NCBI GenBank assembly: GCA_943704525.1
Contig: CALSCQ010003021.1
Coordinates: forward strand, 1-20,533
Direction of reading: 5' to 3'
DNA length: 20,533 nt
From: Pigoraptor vietnamica
Taxonomy: Eukaryota > Opisthokonta > Filasterea
A program made the translations under genes and the position numbers. Below are positions 1-9,368 of this stretch, piece after piece; the first letter of the stretch is position 1, and every line of letters begins with the position of its first letter. The notes beneath the pieces were generated by a model. The model saw nothing but the letters and a program-made list of their open reading frames with translations, did no database searches and was not told where the DNA came from.

Positions 1-36
1 GGGGGGGAGGGAGGGGAAAAGAAAGAAGAAGGAGGG
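1..36. repeat. Polypurine, G-rich tract
   Basis: The first 36 bases are almost all purine. Bases 1-16 hold four runs of three or more G separated by single bases, which fits a short-loop G-quadruplex pattern. The tract lies in what I read as the tail of an intron of the GWT1/PIG-W gene, because a splice acceptor follows at 85-87. It may also be a low-complexity edge of the assembly. Confidence 0.5.
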
Positions 37-87
37 ATCATTACTTCGCATGCTGCGCCATCCCACCTCACGTGTTCTGCTCCACAG

Positions 88-1804
88 CTCGGTCTCGACG
101 ACAGCAGTAGAGCGCGATTGGGGCCTCCCCCTTCTCACCGCTTATCGCGGCTGCATGATGCTCTGTGTGTGCGTTGGTATTCTCGCTGTCGACTTTCCAG
201 TGTTCCCGCGCCGCTTTGCGAAGACAGAGGACACCGGCACATCGCTGGTGTGTGTGCACCTTGCCGTTCACTCGTCTCTCCTCGTCTCTGAACGCATTTG
301 TGCCCTTATGCTCACCCGTATGCACGTGACATGTTGTCTTGGCCATTGCGCTCATCTTGGGCCTCGTCAGATGGACGCGGGCGTTGGGTCGATGGTCTTG
401 AGCGCGGGCATTGTCGGGGGTCTGCCGTCCGCGCGCCGTCGACAGTCCCTGTCGCGCACCCTGGGAGCGTGTGTGCCTCTGGTCGTGCTTGGGATGGCGC
501 GCACACTCACCGTCAAGGGCATCGAGTATCAGGTGGGTGCTACGCATGAGAGCATGTCAGTTTGGCCCATTTCAAATGTCCCCTAATCGCTTCGTCGCAG
601 GAGCACGTCAGCGAATACGGCGTCCACTGCAATTTCTTCCTTGTGATGGCCGCTGTGACCGCCCTCTACGCCGTGTTTGTGCGCGTGGCACCCGCGCACT
701 CGGAGGGAGTCGCGGCCGCCGTCGTTCTTGCCGGTGAGTGGGCGCGCAATCGACTGCCGTGAAGTCGTCAATGCGCATTGCGGACGCATGTGGCTCGTCG
801 CACCGCCAGAAGTGCGCTCATTTGCGCGACCACATGTCACATGCATGACAATGTACACGTGTGTAAACTCCAGGGCTCCCATTCACACCTCGTCGCGCAC
901 GACTCACGCACACACTACCTAGCAAACCAAACTGGCGCGGGAGCTAATTGTTGGGCAGCATTCACTTATCTGTGCGTTCGTCGCCCCAGCGCACCAAACG
1001 GCCCTTATTCAGCCCGTCGTTGCGACATATCTGAAGGATGCCCCGCGCAGCAATTTGATTGCCGCCAACAAAGAAGGCCTACTGAGCATCCCAGGTGGGA
1101 TGATGCGCGTTTCGGATTTGCTGAAACCGCCGCGCGCACTGTAGAGCTGCGGTAATTGTCAACGCTGTTCGCATTTGTTTGTCCCCCGCACCTACTGCCG
1201 TATGTCGTAGGTTACTTTGCCCTCTTTCTGCTCGGTGCACGCGTCGGACGGAGCATCGACGAGTGGCTTCGTGTCTCCTGGCGCTCTCTGTTTGTGCGCT
1301 TGCTTGCACTCGACGCGGCCGCTTGGGTTGCATACAATGCAGTGCGCGTTGTGATTGGAGAGGCCTCAAGAAAAACGGTGCGTTGCCCCTCCGCCTTGAC
1401 TTCGCTGGCACATTGCTGAACGCCCGTCATGTGTTGCATAGGTGAACGCGCCCTACGTGCTGTGGATGCTCGGATACAACGGTGTCTTTCTGGCGGGGTT
1501 TTCGCTCGTGCGCGGCGCGATGCGGTTTGAAATCCCAGCTCTTGTGCGCGCCGTCAACCGAAACCAGTTGGCTGTGTTTCTTGTGGTGAGTGAGGGCAAA
1601 TGGGTTCTGTGTGGTGCCCCCAGTCCGCTGACCATGCGTGTTATATGCCAGGCCAACCTTCTCACGGGTGCAGTCAATGTGTCGCTCGACACCCTCGGCG
1701 CTTCCGACTCGCAAGCATTGCTCGTGCTTGTGGTATACATGGGTGCGTTGTGCGCGTTTGCTCTCGTTCTGGACTTGCGCGGCATCACGGCAAAGTTCTG
1801 GTAA
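88..1804 (+). CDS. GWT1: GWT1/PIG-W, GPI inositol acyltransferase (3' part)
   Basis: This multi-pass ER membrane protein acylates the inositol of glucosaminyl-phosphatidylinositol, an early step of GPI-anchor synthesis. Seven exons can be placed: 88-247, 371-532, 601-733, 990-1094, 1211-1377, 1442-1585 and 1652-1804. All have GT...AG borders and matching phases, giving 340 residues and a TAA stop. Family hallmarks appear in order: AVDFPVFPRRFAKTE near 185-229, an MDAGVGSMVLS segment at 371, EHVSEYGVHCNFF at 601, a NLIAANKEG segment near 1055-1080, and APYVLWMLGYN at 1448, with several hydrophobic membrane segments. Family members are about 500 residues, so roughly the first 150 lie left of the window. 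An ATG at 50 is in frame, but the acceptor at 85-87 and the missing N-terminal half argue that it is not the start. No frameshift is seen. Confidence 0.93.
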
Positions 1805-1808
1805 TAAA
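1803..1808 (+). terminator. AATAAA poly(A) signal overlapping the stop codon
   Basis: AATAAA begins on the second base of the TAA stop of the GWT1 gene (1802-1804). It is the canonical eukaryotic polyadenylation hexamer. If used, the 3' UTR would be only tens of bases. No other AATAAA is seen on this strand until about 2279. Confidence 0.4.
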
Positions 1809-2673
1809 GCGGTGCTGAAAATGCACTTTACTGAGACGGGGCCCGCACTCCACCTCGGCCCCACGCGACTTTTCAGGCTTCGCGCTGCGTGTTTGGTAGC
1901 GCAATGTGATTGTAGTGTGCAAGTGTGCATGTTTGGCCACACACAGCTGTAGTTTAGCAGTAGCCGGGTTCATTACTGGAAATCGTGAATGGAATCGGCA
2001 ACTTGTGTCTTCGGAGGTCTCGGATTGGACCATAAGACGTTCGCGGACAACCACCACATGAAGTGGTTGTGCAGTGGGCCCAAAAAGGAAAGGGTCCCCA
2101 CTTTGTCCGCACGCTTAGGCCATACTGAGGCGCGCATGTGGACAGCGGAAGCCTTGCAGCAAATGGGCGAGAGGCTTCACCTGATTGGTCCGTTGTTTTG
2201 TTACGGTTCAAAAAGGAAAAACTAGCCGCGGCGATTTGAATTTATTACTCGAAATTACAATCTTGTCCGAATTCACAAAAATAAATTGCACCGACCAGAA
2301 AATCTCATACTCATGGCATACTAACACCCACCCGTAATAATCGACAGACCGCATCCGGTTGTTCAAAAATTGAAATTATTACGCGTTATTTTCGCGCGAG
2401 TTCCCAGAGGTCCCCATCCGGCGTTTTTTGTGTGGTGAAGGGACTTGGAGCAAAGCGCGGCCACGCGCCGCTTCTCTTCCCCATAGTGCGCCCATACCCA
2501 CGCACGACACGAATCCAGGGGGTCCTCGCACTCCCTTCTCCCTCTCGCTCCCAGCAGCACGCCCCTTGCGAGCACCTCGCTGTGTGCGGCGCATCGTTCT
2601 GCACAAAGGCCAACTGCCAGGCGACAGGACGAGATCATGCACGCACCTTGCCCGTTCTCGGATCGCGTTCGTG
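1805..2673. other. Intergenic region and homeobox upstream region
   Basis: I see no convincing gene in these 869 bases. About 2222-2395 is clearly AT-rich compared with the rest of the window and holds several A/T runs and an AATAAA near 2279; it is the best candidate for promoter or 3'-end DNA. A CCAAT box in reverse orientation lies near 2184 and a short hairpin (aaccac...gtggtt) near 2049-2068. From about 2430 to 2673 the frame of the homeobox gene is open but has no ATG and reads as low-complexity Pro/Ser/Arg, so I treat it as 5' UTR. Confidence 0.5.
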
Positions 2674-2714
2674 ATGGCTCCTCAGGAGCGATGCACTCCA
2701 AACTTTCACATTGA
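2637..2714 (+). promoter_or_regulatory. Possible upstream ORF in the homeobox leader
   Basis: An ATG at 2637 opens a 25-codon frame that ends in TGA at 2712-2714. It is out of frame with the homeobox protein, overlaps the first in-frame homeobox ATG (2674) and ends 28 bases before the second (2743). If the transcript starts upstream of 2637 this uORF would favour use of the ATG at 2743. The transcription start is unknown. Confidence 0.25.
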
Positions 2715-3738
2715 TACACGGTGCCTTCAGGAGACGAGGAACATGAGCACACACGCGCGACTCATGATGCAAGTGCGTGACGGCTACAGCGGGTACTCGG
2801 CCGGTCAGGCGGGGACGGCGTCGTACGCCGCATACGGCGGTTATCAAGGCATGCAGCAGCAGCAGCAGACGGCCAATTATTGGCGCTACAATCGCGTGTA
2901 CGCCCCCCAACCCACGTACACCGCCCAGAATGCCTACTATGCCCAGCAGAGCGTGCCTCAGCAAGGCCGTCCCGCGCACGTCAGCCAGGTCTCGGTCGCT
3001 CTTCCCTACCCCCCGCCCTACCCCTCGCACGCGATGGGCGCGACCAAGCTTTCCCCCGCGCATTCCGAGACACCTCTGACGCTGCGCAGCTTGCACAGCA
3101 TGTCCCCCGCGCGGCAAGACTCGGTGTCCTCGGCGTCGTCGGATGGGTCGCTGCCGTCCCCCCGCTCGAGTGCGTCGCACGGCGCTCGCAGCCCAGTGAA
3201 GACGGGCAATCGCAAGGTACCGCGCCCGAGGGCTCGCACGAAACGGTCGCGGATGTTGCCGACGCAGCGCGATCGCCTCGAGTCTCTCTTCGCGTCTAAA
3301 GAGAAGCCCTCTAAGCAGCAGTACGAGAAGCTCTCGGCCGAGCTGGGCGTCACTGTCCTGGTGAGTGGAGTGCACGCGGACGTGTGTCGGCGCGTGATCG
3401 ACTCAATCAGGTCTCTCAAGTGAGAGAATTAGCTCGCTCACTTTCGCTTTGCGTTCTTCTCGCAGAGGCTTCAGACGTGGTTTCAGAACAAGCGCGCGAA
3501 GATTAAGCGTGACAAGCGCGCCGAGGCTGCCAAGAACTCGGACCCGTCCTCCACGAGTGCATCCCTAAGCCCCGCGCCCTCCGACGCAAGCTCGATCAGC
3601 GCGCTCGACGCGGAAGCTGCGGAGACGCTCACGACAATGATGGCGACCACCACCTGCGGAATGGCCGCCTCTGGCCTAATGGGTCTTCCGCACGAGCGCG
3701 CTGGGCCCTACCGTCCTCCGGGCTTCGCCATTCGATAA
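2674..3738 (+). CDS. Homeodomain transcription factor
   Basis: This is a predicted nuclear DNA-binding protein. Exons are 2674-3360 and 3466-3738, with a 105-nt intron (gtgagt...cgcag), giving about 320 residues from ATG 2674 or 296 from ATG 2743; the second has A at -3 and may be the true start. The N-terminal part is Tyr/Gln/Gly-rich with a run of five Gln near 2853, followed by a Ser/Pro-rich stretch. The homeodomain runs from about 3217 to 3360 and on to about 3520. It has the normal 60-residue spacing with no TALE insertion: Arg5, Leu16, Phe20, then Trp48, Phe49, Gln50, Asn51 and Arg53 in TWFQNKRAK. The C-terminal 70 residues are Ser/Ala-rich and unrecognised. The family is certain; the subfamily and target genes are not. 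Gln50 suggests an ATTA-type core site, by analogy only. Confidence 0.9.
3361..3465 (+). other. Intron splitting the homeobox before helix 3
   Basis: Phase-0 GT...AG intron lying between homeodomain residues 43 and 44, directly before the recognition helix. Reading through it gives a stop at 3421-3423. An unspliced transcript would therefore encode a protein lacking the recognition helix. Confidence 0.85.
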
Positions 3739-4176
3739 GGGCTTTGAGTTCTCCGTCTTGCGTCGCGTTTTCGCTCTTCTTTTTTCCTTTGGAGGTCGCG
3801 CGCGCGTCTCCAAGCCTGTCCTTCGCCTTGCGTGCAACCACTGCGTTGGCGCCTTGATCCGAGTTGTCCTTGGATGGATGTTCCGCCAGAAAAGCATATA
3901 ATACACCCAGAATTCTCATATGCTGAGGTACTCTTGTGTACGCGTGTGCACGCCAGGAGGCAGAGGTGGTGTGTAAGTGTGGGTGGACGTGCGGGAGTGT
4001 GTGTGCATGCGGAGAATAGGGGGATGGTTCAATTTGGCTGATGCGGTGACATGTTTCCATTTTTGATTTCTCTTTTAGGACAAAAATTGACATATATTCC
4101 AAAACGGGCTTTCTCCTCCCACTTCAGTCCGGACACCGATCGGCCTGCACGCCAAAACGGGCCACTTCGTGCGCCC
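3739..4176. other. Convergent intergenic spacer
   Basis: Lies between the 3' ends of the homeobox gene (+) and the pyruvate kinase gene (-). No gene is supported. It holds a GT-rich stretch (about 3933-4010), AT-rich bits near 3893-3925 and 4050-4100, and two direct copies of ccaaaacgggc (near 4099 and 4152). No AATAAA is visible within 100 bases of either stop. Confidence 0.5.
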
Positions 4177-7087
4177 TCACTCGACGTTCAGAATGCGGAG
4201 CGTGTTCGTGTGGTGCGCGCCACCAGTCCACCCCTGGATGCCAATAATGACGTCACCGGTGCGGAAGAACCCGCGCCCCTTGCCCTGCTCCATGGCCCAG
4301 CTGAAGCGCTGGTCGACGTCCTCCTGCCACTTGTCGCTCTTCTCGGGGACATCGTAGTGCATGGGGAAGCTGCCGCGGTACAGATGCACCTGCGGACACA
4401 CATGCATTAGTACATTGGTCGACTTTTTCAAGTCACCGCAGGAATATCGCAGTGTCCTTGCGTAAAACGATGTCCGGAACAAGAAGCGCAAATGAAAGAT
4501 GATGTGGAGAGTACGAGGGATACGACTTGCGGGTACAGAGGCATGGAGAGTAGGAGGGATACGACTTGCGAGTACAGAGGCATGGAGAGTAGGAGGGAAA
4601 CGACTTGCGGGTACAGAGGCATGGAGAGTAGGAGGGAAACGACTTGCGGGTACAGAGGCACGGAGAGTACGAGGGATACGACTTGCGGGTACAGAGGCAA
4701 CAAAAAATAAAAGCATCCCAGTCGCCGCACACCCCCCACCTGGCGCGCCGTCTGCGCATAGCGGGTGACCACAATGACGGGGCAGTGCGGGTGGTACTTC
4801 GCGATAAGGCGCGCCGTGTTGCCCGTCGTCGTCAGGAGGACAATAGCGGCGGCATCGCAGTCGAAGGCAGCCTGCACACAAGGGGAACGTCAGCGTCAGT
4901 TACTGCGGAGTCCGCACGTTTTCGCAGCAGCCACTAACTAGTCGCTTCCCCACCTGCACAGCAGAGCACGCGATCGTCTCCGGCACGGGCACGGGGGTGG
5001 GAACGACGGCCTTGATTTCGTTGAAGACGGCGCGCTGGAACTTTGCGCTCTCCGCCTCGCGGCAGATCTTGTGCATCATGGTGACTGTTTCAATGGGGTA
5101 CGCGCCCTTGGCCGTCTCGCCCGAAAGCATGACGCAGTCTGCACGTACAGAAGCCAGTCGTTAGACGAAGAGTTGACTGCGGCCGCCCAACAGCCCACCA
5201 CCATTCACTACAGCGTGACCACATGAAAGCGACACGTGTTAGTAAATACACCACGTCGTCGTCGCGGTTCCAATTCACGTACCAGCCCCGTCGAGCACCG
5301 CGTTGGCGACGTCAAGGATTTCGGCGCGTGTTGGGCGCGGGTTGTACGTCATCGACTCGAGCATTTGTGTGGCGCAAATGACGGGCTTTCCGGCAATGTT
5401 GCACTGCGCAATCATCATCTTCTGCGCCAAAAACACTTTCTGCGCGACAAAGGGAAGTGCGGGGGACGGTGAGCCAGCGAGCCGGAGTCTCACAGCGCAG
5501 AGGTATGCTTTGCGATAGAACGGTGCGTGAGCAAGTGAGGTAAAGAGAGCAAGATGGAGCCAGTGCCTCCCGCGTGCTCTGACACAATGTTTCATGCGGA
5601 GAACAGCTTATCGCATACCTCGGGGGGAATCTCAATGCCGAGGTCGCCGCGCGCAACCATGACACCGTCGCACTCGGTGAGAATGCTGGGGAAGTTGCGC
5701 ATGCCCTCGTGGTTCTCGATCTTGGCAATAATCTGCGGGAGAGAGAGAGGGAGCAACAATCGCGTAAGTGCCGGGCAGCCACAACACTCGCGTGAGAATG
5801 TATGCGCAAGAGACGCAGACGCTCAAGCACCGCCGCGCACGCCAAGCGCACCTTGATGTTCTTGCCCTGTTCACCGAGGCACTCGCGCACCTCGCGCACG
5901 TCGCTTGCCTTGCGAATGAACGACGCGAAGATCATGTCAACGCCCCGCTCGACGCCAAAGCGGAGGTCCGCGCGGTCCTTCTCCGAGAGCGCGGGGAGGT
6001 CCACGGCCACCTCCGGCAAGTTCACGCCCTTGCGCGACCCAAGCGTGCCCGAGTTCTGCACGGTGCCGATGACGTAGTTGTCGCCCTTCTCCGTCACGCG
6101 GATCGAAATGAGGCCGTCGTCGATGTAGACGAGCCCGCCGACCTGCACCACCTGCGGCAGGCGCTTGTAGTCCACGTAGAGCGTCTCCTTCCCGCCAATC
6201 TTCGAAAACGCCTCGTCCGTCGAGATCTTGATCGTGTCGCCCGACACAAGCTCAATCTGCGCGGCATGTGTGTGGACGTCAGTTTTCAATCTCACACCTC
6301 AAGCCAACTGCCGCCGCCGCGTGTGACGGGCCCACACACCTCCTTGTCGTCCTTCAGCAGACCGGTACGGATCTCAGGCCCCTTGGTGTCCAGCGCAATG
6401 GCCACGGGCGGGCCGGGGTACACGCGCTCGCTCTCCCGGAGATTGTCGATGATGCTGCCGTGAAACTGCACAACAGTCACAGTGAGCACGCTCCATGCAC
6501 ACGGAAAGCGAGCAGGTGCGAACGTATGAGACGACGCACGCGCTCGTATGCATTCGCACCTCATAAGAGCCGTGGCTGAAGTTCAACCTGCCAGCAGCAA
6601 AGGGTATGTCAGCGATCGAGAACATTGGCCTAAATAGCGCGGGGTGACCATCGAGAGGCACACGAAAGAAAAGCGCAGAGCCAACAGACCACCAACCTGA
6701 AAATGTTGCCACCGGCCTGACGCAGCTTCGCAAGCATCTCTACCGTGTTCGTCTTCGGGCCTGCAACACCGTGTTCGCATTGAGCGTAACGTCACAGCCA
6801 GGTGACGCAATCGCACAGATTCACAAATTTCGCAGAAGCAGAGCATCCACAAGTAGAGACGCGGCGAGCGCACCGGAAATATGATGCGCACGCAACACGG
6901 ACGCCACAGACGAAATATACTGAGAGGGAGTGAATGGCCCACCAATGGTGCAAATGATGGACGTCTTGCGGATAAAGATGGGGTCGCTGTAAATGTCCAG
7001 GCGGCTCTTGTGCTCAATGATGGTGCGCACCTTCTGCGCATTCATCTGGCCAAAGGCCTTGCCCTTCTCCGAATTGTAGCGCTCCAT
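4177..7087 (-). CDS. PYK1: Pyruvate kinase
   Basis: This cytosolic glycolytic enzyme converts phosphoenolpyruvate and ADP to pyruvate and ATP. Ten exons in transcript order: 7087-6943, 6760-6697, 6587-6560, 6465-6340, 6256-5852, 5732-5619, 5439-5283, 5138-4954, 4871-4740 and 4389-4177. All phases fit and give 522 residues, the normal family length. Landmarks: [10 protein letters not shown] (residues 40-49), [10 protein letters not shown] (70-79), [10 protein letters not shown] (105-114), the B domain at about 120-215, catalytic Lys in [10 protein letters not shown] (257-266), metal-site [10 protein letters not shown] (281-290), ATQMLESM (317-324), and a C-terminal effector-site region ending [15 protein letters not shown]. 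The sequence looks most like fungal enzymes. The start codon sits in a perfect GCCACCATGG context. One residue is unusual: AGGNIFR where AGMNVxR is usual. The gene is intact, and the last intron carries a minisatellite. Confidence 0.97.
4390..4739 (-). other. Last intron of pyruvate kinase
   Basis: A 350-nt GT...AG intron; the other eight introns of this gene are 82-182 nt. The excess length is accounted for by the 39-bp tandem array at 4506-4700. Without the array it would be 155 nt, close to the others. Confidence 0.85.
4506..4700. repeat. Minisatellite, five tandem copies of a 39-bp unit
   Basis: Five head-to-tail copies start at 4506, 4545, 4584, 4623 and 4662. Copies differ at only a few positions (tac/tag, gata/gaaa, cat/cac/caa at the unit end). 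Units 1 and 5 share the tacgagggat variant, units 3 and 4 share taggagggaaa. The unit length is a multiple of three, and frames on both strands stay open through the array. There are no spacers between units. Confidence 0.95.
6560..6587 (-). other. 28-nt microexon of pyruvate kinase
   Basis: This exon begins with one base that completes an Arg codon and then encodes the invariant LNFSHGSYE segment. It is flanked by ctggcag and gtgcga splice signals and by introns of 109 and 94 nt. Exon-finding programs often miss exons this short, but without it the frame and a catalytic-core motif are both lost. Confidence 0.85.
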
Positions 7088-7093
7088 GGTGGC
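7084..7093 (-). promoter_or_regulatory. Consensus Kozak context of pyruvate kinase
   Basis: The bases around the start read GCCACCATGG, an exact match to the vertebrate-style Kozak consensus, with A at -3 and G at +4. This supports ATG 7087 as the start. High expression of a glycolytic gene would fit. Confidence 0.6.
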
Positions 7094-7552
7094 AATCGCT
7101 ACTAGGATGTGCGCGACCGCCCAAGAATGAAAAGAGTGCGCAGAATACTGCAGATGTAAATGAATACAGAATGCGCCACAACCTCCCGTTCGCGAGCCCC
7201 GCAACCGCGAGTGTCAATGGGACAGTGGCATGCAGTGTGCGTTGTCGCCTGCACTGGGGACGACGTCAGGCAGTGCAGCCGTGCGTGCGTGTGTGCCCCT
7301 CTGTGTGTTGACGCTCGCGTGTGTGTGCGCGCACACCCGGACTAACTCATTTGAAGAATGGCCAAAAGCAGTCCAAGAACGCACAGGATTTTCACATTGC
7401 GGTCACCTTTGGGGGCGGGCTGATTGCAGCATTGTGATTGGTCTGTTTGCACGTCCGGACGTTACGTGACTGCGCAAAATCTGCTTAGACCACTTCAGCG
7501 ACAGTGCTAATTTGTGCCACTTTGTACTCAGCAGACGAATCAATATAACTAT
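7088..7552. other. Spacer with the pyruvate kinase promoter region
   Basis: This lies upstream of pyruvate kinase (-) and downstream of the isocyanide synthase (-). No gene is supported. On the minus strand there is a CCAAT box at about 7437-7442 and a GC-box-like GGGGGCGGGC at 7411-7420 (plus-strand reading), both 325-355 bases before the ATG. A 14-base alternating purine-pyrimidine palindrome, gtgtgcgcgcacac, lies at 7323-7336. No clear TATA box is seen. The role of these elements is inferred from pattern only. Confidence 0.35.
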
Positions 7553-9368
7553 TTAGTCGGCACAGGGCGGGCACTCGCACCCGCAGCCTTCGTCATCAAT
7601 CCCGTCGTCACTGCTTGCGCACGTCGACAGTACACTGTCGGGCGTGCAGCATGCGGAGGACGGGTTGCTGCTCTTGCCGCTCTTTCGCCTGTTGCGACGT
7701 CGCACGTTCGCATCCACCGACTTCTCATAATAAAAGGGAAATGGATCGCCTTCTACATAAACGGCGGTAAACCCCTCCTCGCGTCGCACTTCGTCCTCAA
7801 AGCGGACGCGCACGCCGACGTCCTGCGAGCCCACGGAGCGGTACACGACGGCGACGCCATTCCACGGGTAGTTGAAGGAGCGCGCGTCGACCATGTGCAG
7901 ACCAAGCTGGCCGCGTTTAGGGTGGCACGTGACACGAATGGCGCTGCAAGTGGTTGGAATGCAAAAAAGTTAACGCGAGACCCGGGGTAACCATAAAGGC
8001 CCAAAGAAGAGAGCGCGCGGTGGGGGGAAGGAGGGGGCAGTAAGGGCGCTTGCCAATACCAGCGCGGCGCCCACCTGGGAAACTTTGACATGACGACATT
8101 GAGGGCAAAAATGGTCTCTAGGAAGGTCGCGTACTCAAGTGCCACCGCCTCCGCGCGTGCTCGCAATGTCTTGGCCAGCGCGACACCGGCGGCCGACTCG
8201 ACGCGACCCAAAAGCACGGCGCGCAGCAAATCGTAGGGATATGTTGCGCTCGTCTCGTCGTCGCCCACAACCCCTCGCACTGCCGGCGATAGGTTCTCGT
8301 GTCCCTCATACAGCGTCACGCGCGCGAGCGTGTTCACGTTGCCCATCGTATTCGCGACGAGGTCGTCACGTATTTGCGGGTGGCGACGCCATGTTTCCAG
8401 CACCCGTCGCCTCGCCGCGGGCCGCTCTTGCGCGTACTCGTCCGCCCTCTCCTTCACGAGATCAAACATGTCAACGAGCCGCACCGTGTCGCACAGGCCG
8501 AGCGCCTCGATGCTGTGCTGCAGGTCCGCATAGTACGCGAGCGCGTCCTCCATGGGCTCTTCGAAAATGGGTGCGTACACCTGGCCATCCGTGATGAGCT
8601 GAAGGGTTGGGACGAAAAGAGGAGACACGAATTAGGTCGCTTACATGGTATTCTACAACACACGGGTCACAATTGCAACACGGCAAGCAGGCACTTGAGC
8701 GCATGGTAGCAGAGAGGGATTACCTGTACGTATGCGCCCGGCGGGTACACCGCGGCAATCTCAACGCACAGCGCGTGCATGCGCAATAGACACCAGGCCT
8801 CCGCGAGGTCCGGCATCCGCCGCGCCACCTTGAGCGGGTTGAAGCACTTCACGGGAAACGACGGCAGTGCCAGACAGATGCGCTCCCCGCGAACGCACAG
8901 GTTGGTAAGCCGCGCCTCGTACTCGCCGCGACACACGTCAAAGAGGCTCGCGACGCCGCGACGATTTCGCTTGTTCGTCAGAATGCGCAGAATGGCCTGC
9001 GCCGTGGCCACCGCGAGGGGCTCCGACGGCTTAGCCCTCGTGCGCGAGGCAAGGTAGGCGCGCGATGCCTCGCAGCGGGCGTCAATGTCCTTGAGCGCGT
9101 GCGCCTTGAATTCCTCGAGGGGCAGTTGCGGAACGGTGCGGCGGGCGACCGGTTGCAAGGGACCGCGATCGACGAGCGCCATACCGCTCATCTTTATCTC
9201 ATAGAGGGCCTCGAGTGCGCCGGGCGCCGCACTGAGGCACTCCTCCTCAGTCTCGCCCTCCTTAGCATTCTGACAGCCGACGCACGCGCAGTCGCACAGG
9301 GCATGCTGCGCCGTGCCCACGGGCGCCTCTGCGGTCCCCACACAGCACAGTGGGTCGTCCCCACCCAT
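7553..9368 (-). CDS. DIT1/PvcA-family isocyanide synthase
   Basis: Members of this family (bacterial PvcA/IsnA, fungal isocyanide synthases, yeast DIT1) convert an amino acid such as Tyr, Trp or Val to an isonitrile or N-formyl product; PvcA draws the isonitrile carbon from ribulose 5-phosphate. Exons are 9368-8724, 8598-8075 and 7943-7553 with introns of 125 and 131 nt, giving 519 residues. Family landmarks: LPSFPVKCFNPLK (about 168-180), MPDLAEAW (185-192), YPPGAYVQ followed by LITDGQVY (208-223), matching the PPGA...SDG core, a long DDLVANTMGNVNTLARV segment, and a C-terminal AIRVTCHPKRGQLGLH...YPWNG block. ATG 9368 is chosen because it is the only ATG near the open 5' end and has a good context. 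Oddly, residues 25-32 and 510-517 both carry CxCxCxxC, outside the core. Substrate is unknown. The gene is intact and has introns, so it is resident in a eukaryotic genome. Confidence 0.88.

Noticed and set aside
50-87. ATG at 50 as the start of the GWT1 gene
   Set aside because: A splice acceptor lies at 85-87 and about 150 N-terminal residues expected for the family would be missing.
2040-2110. Hairpins near aaccac...gtggtt and gtgggccc...gtccccac, and a GGTTC near 2204, as a tRNA or ncRNA
   Set aside because: No cloverleaf or matching A and B boxes could be assembled and the stems are short or imperfect.
1989-2225. 78-codon plus-strand frame with an AATAAA about 55 bases after its stop
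   Set aside because: No recognisable motif, one short exon, and an overlapping minus-strand frame of similar length; chance is the simpler explanation.
2635-3375. Long minus-strand frame opposite the homeobox exon
   Set aside because: Arg/Gly/His-rich antisense shadow of a GC-rich coding exon, with no domain.
4506-4700. Repeat array considered as CRISPR
   Set aside because: The units are head-to-tail with no spacers, inside an intron of a eukaryotic gene.
5768-6463. 231-codon plus-strand frame opposite pyruvate kinase
   Set aside because: Antisense of the largest pyruvate kinase exon and of introns that are well supported on the other strand.
7323-7336. Perfect palindrome gtgtgcgcgcacac as an operator
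   Set aside because: It sits in a low-complexity GT/GC stretch where such symmetry arises easily; no second copy or known site.
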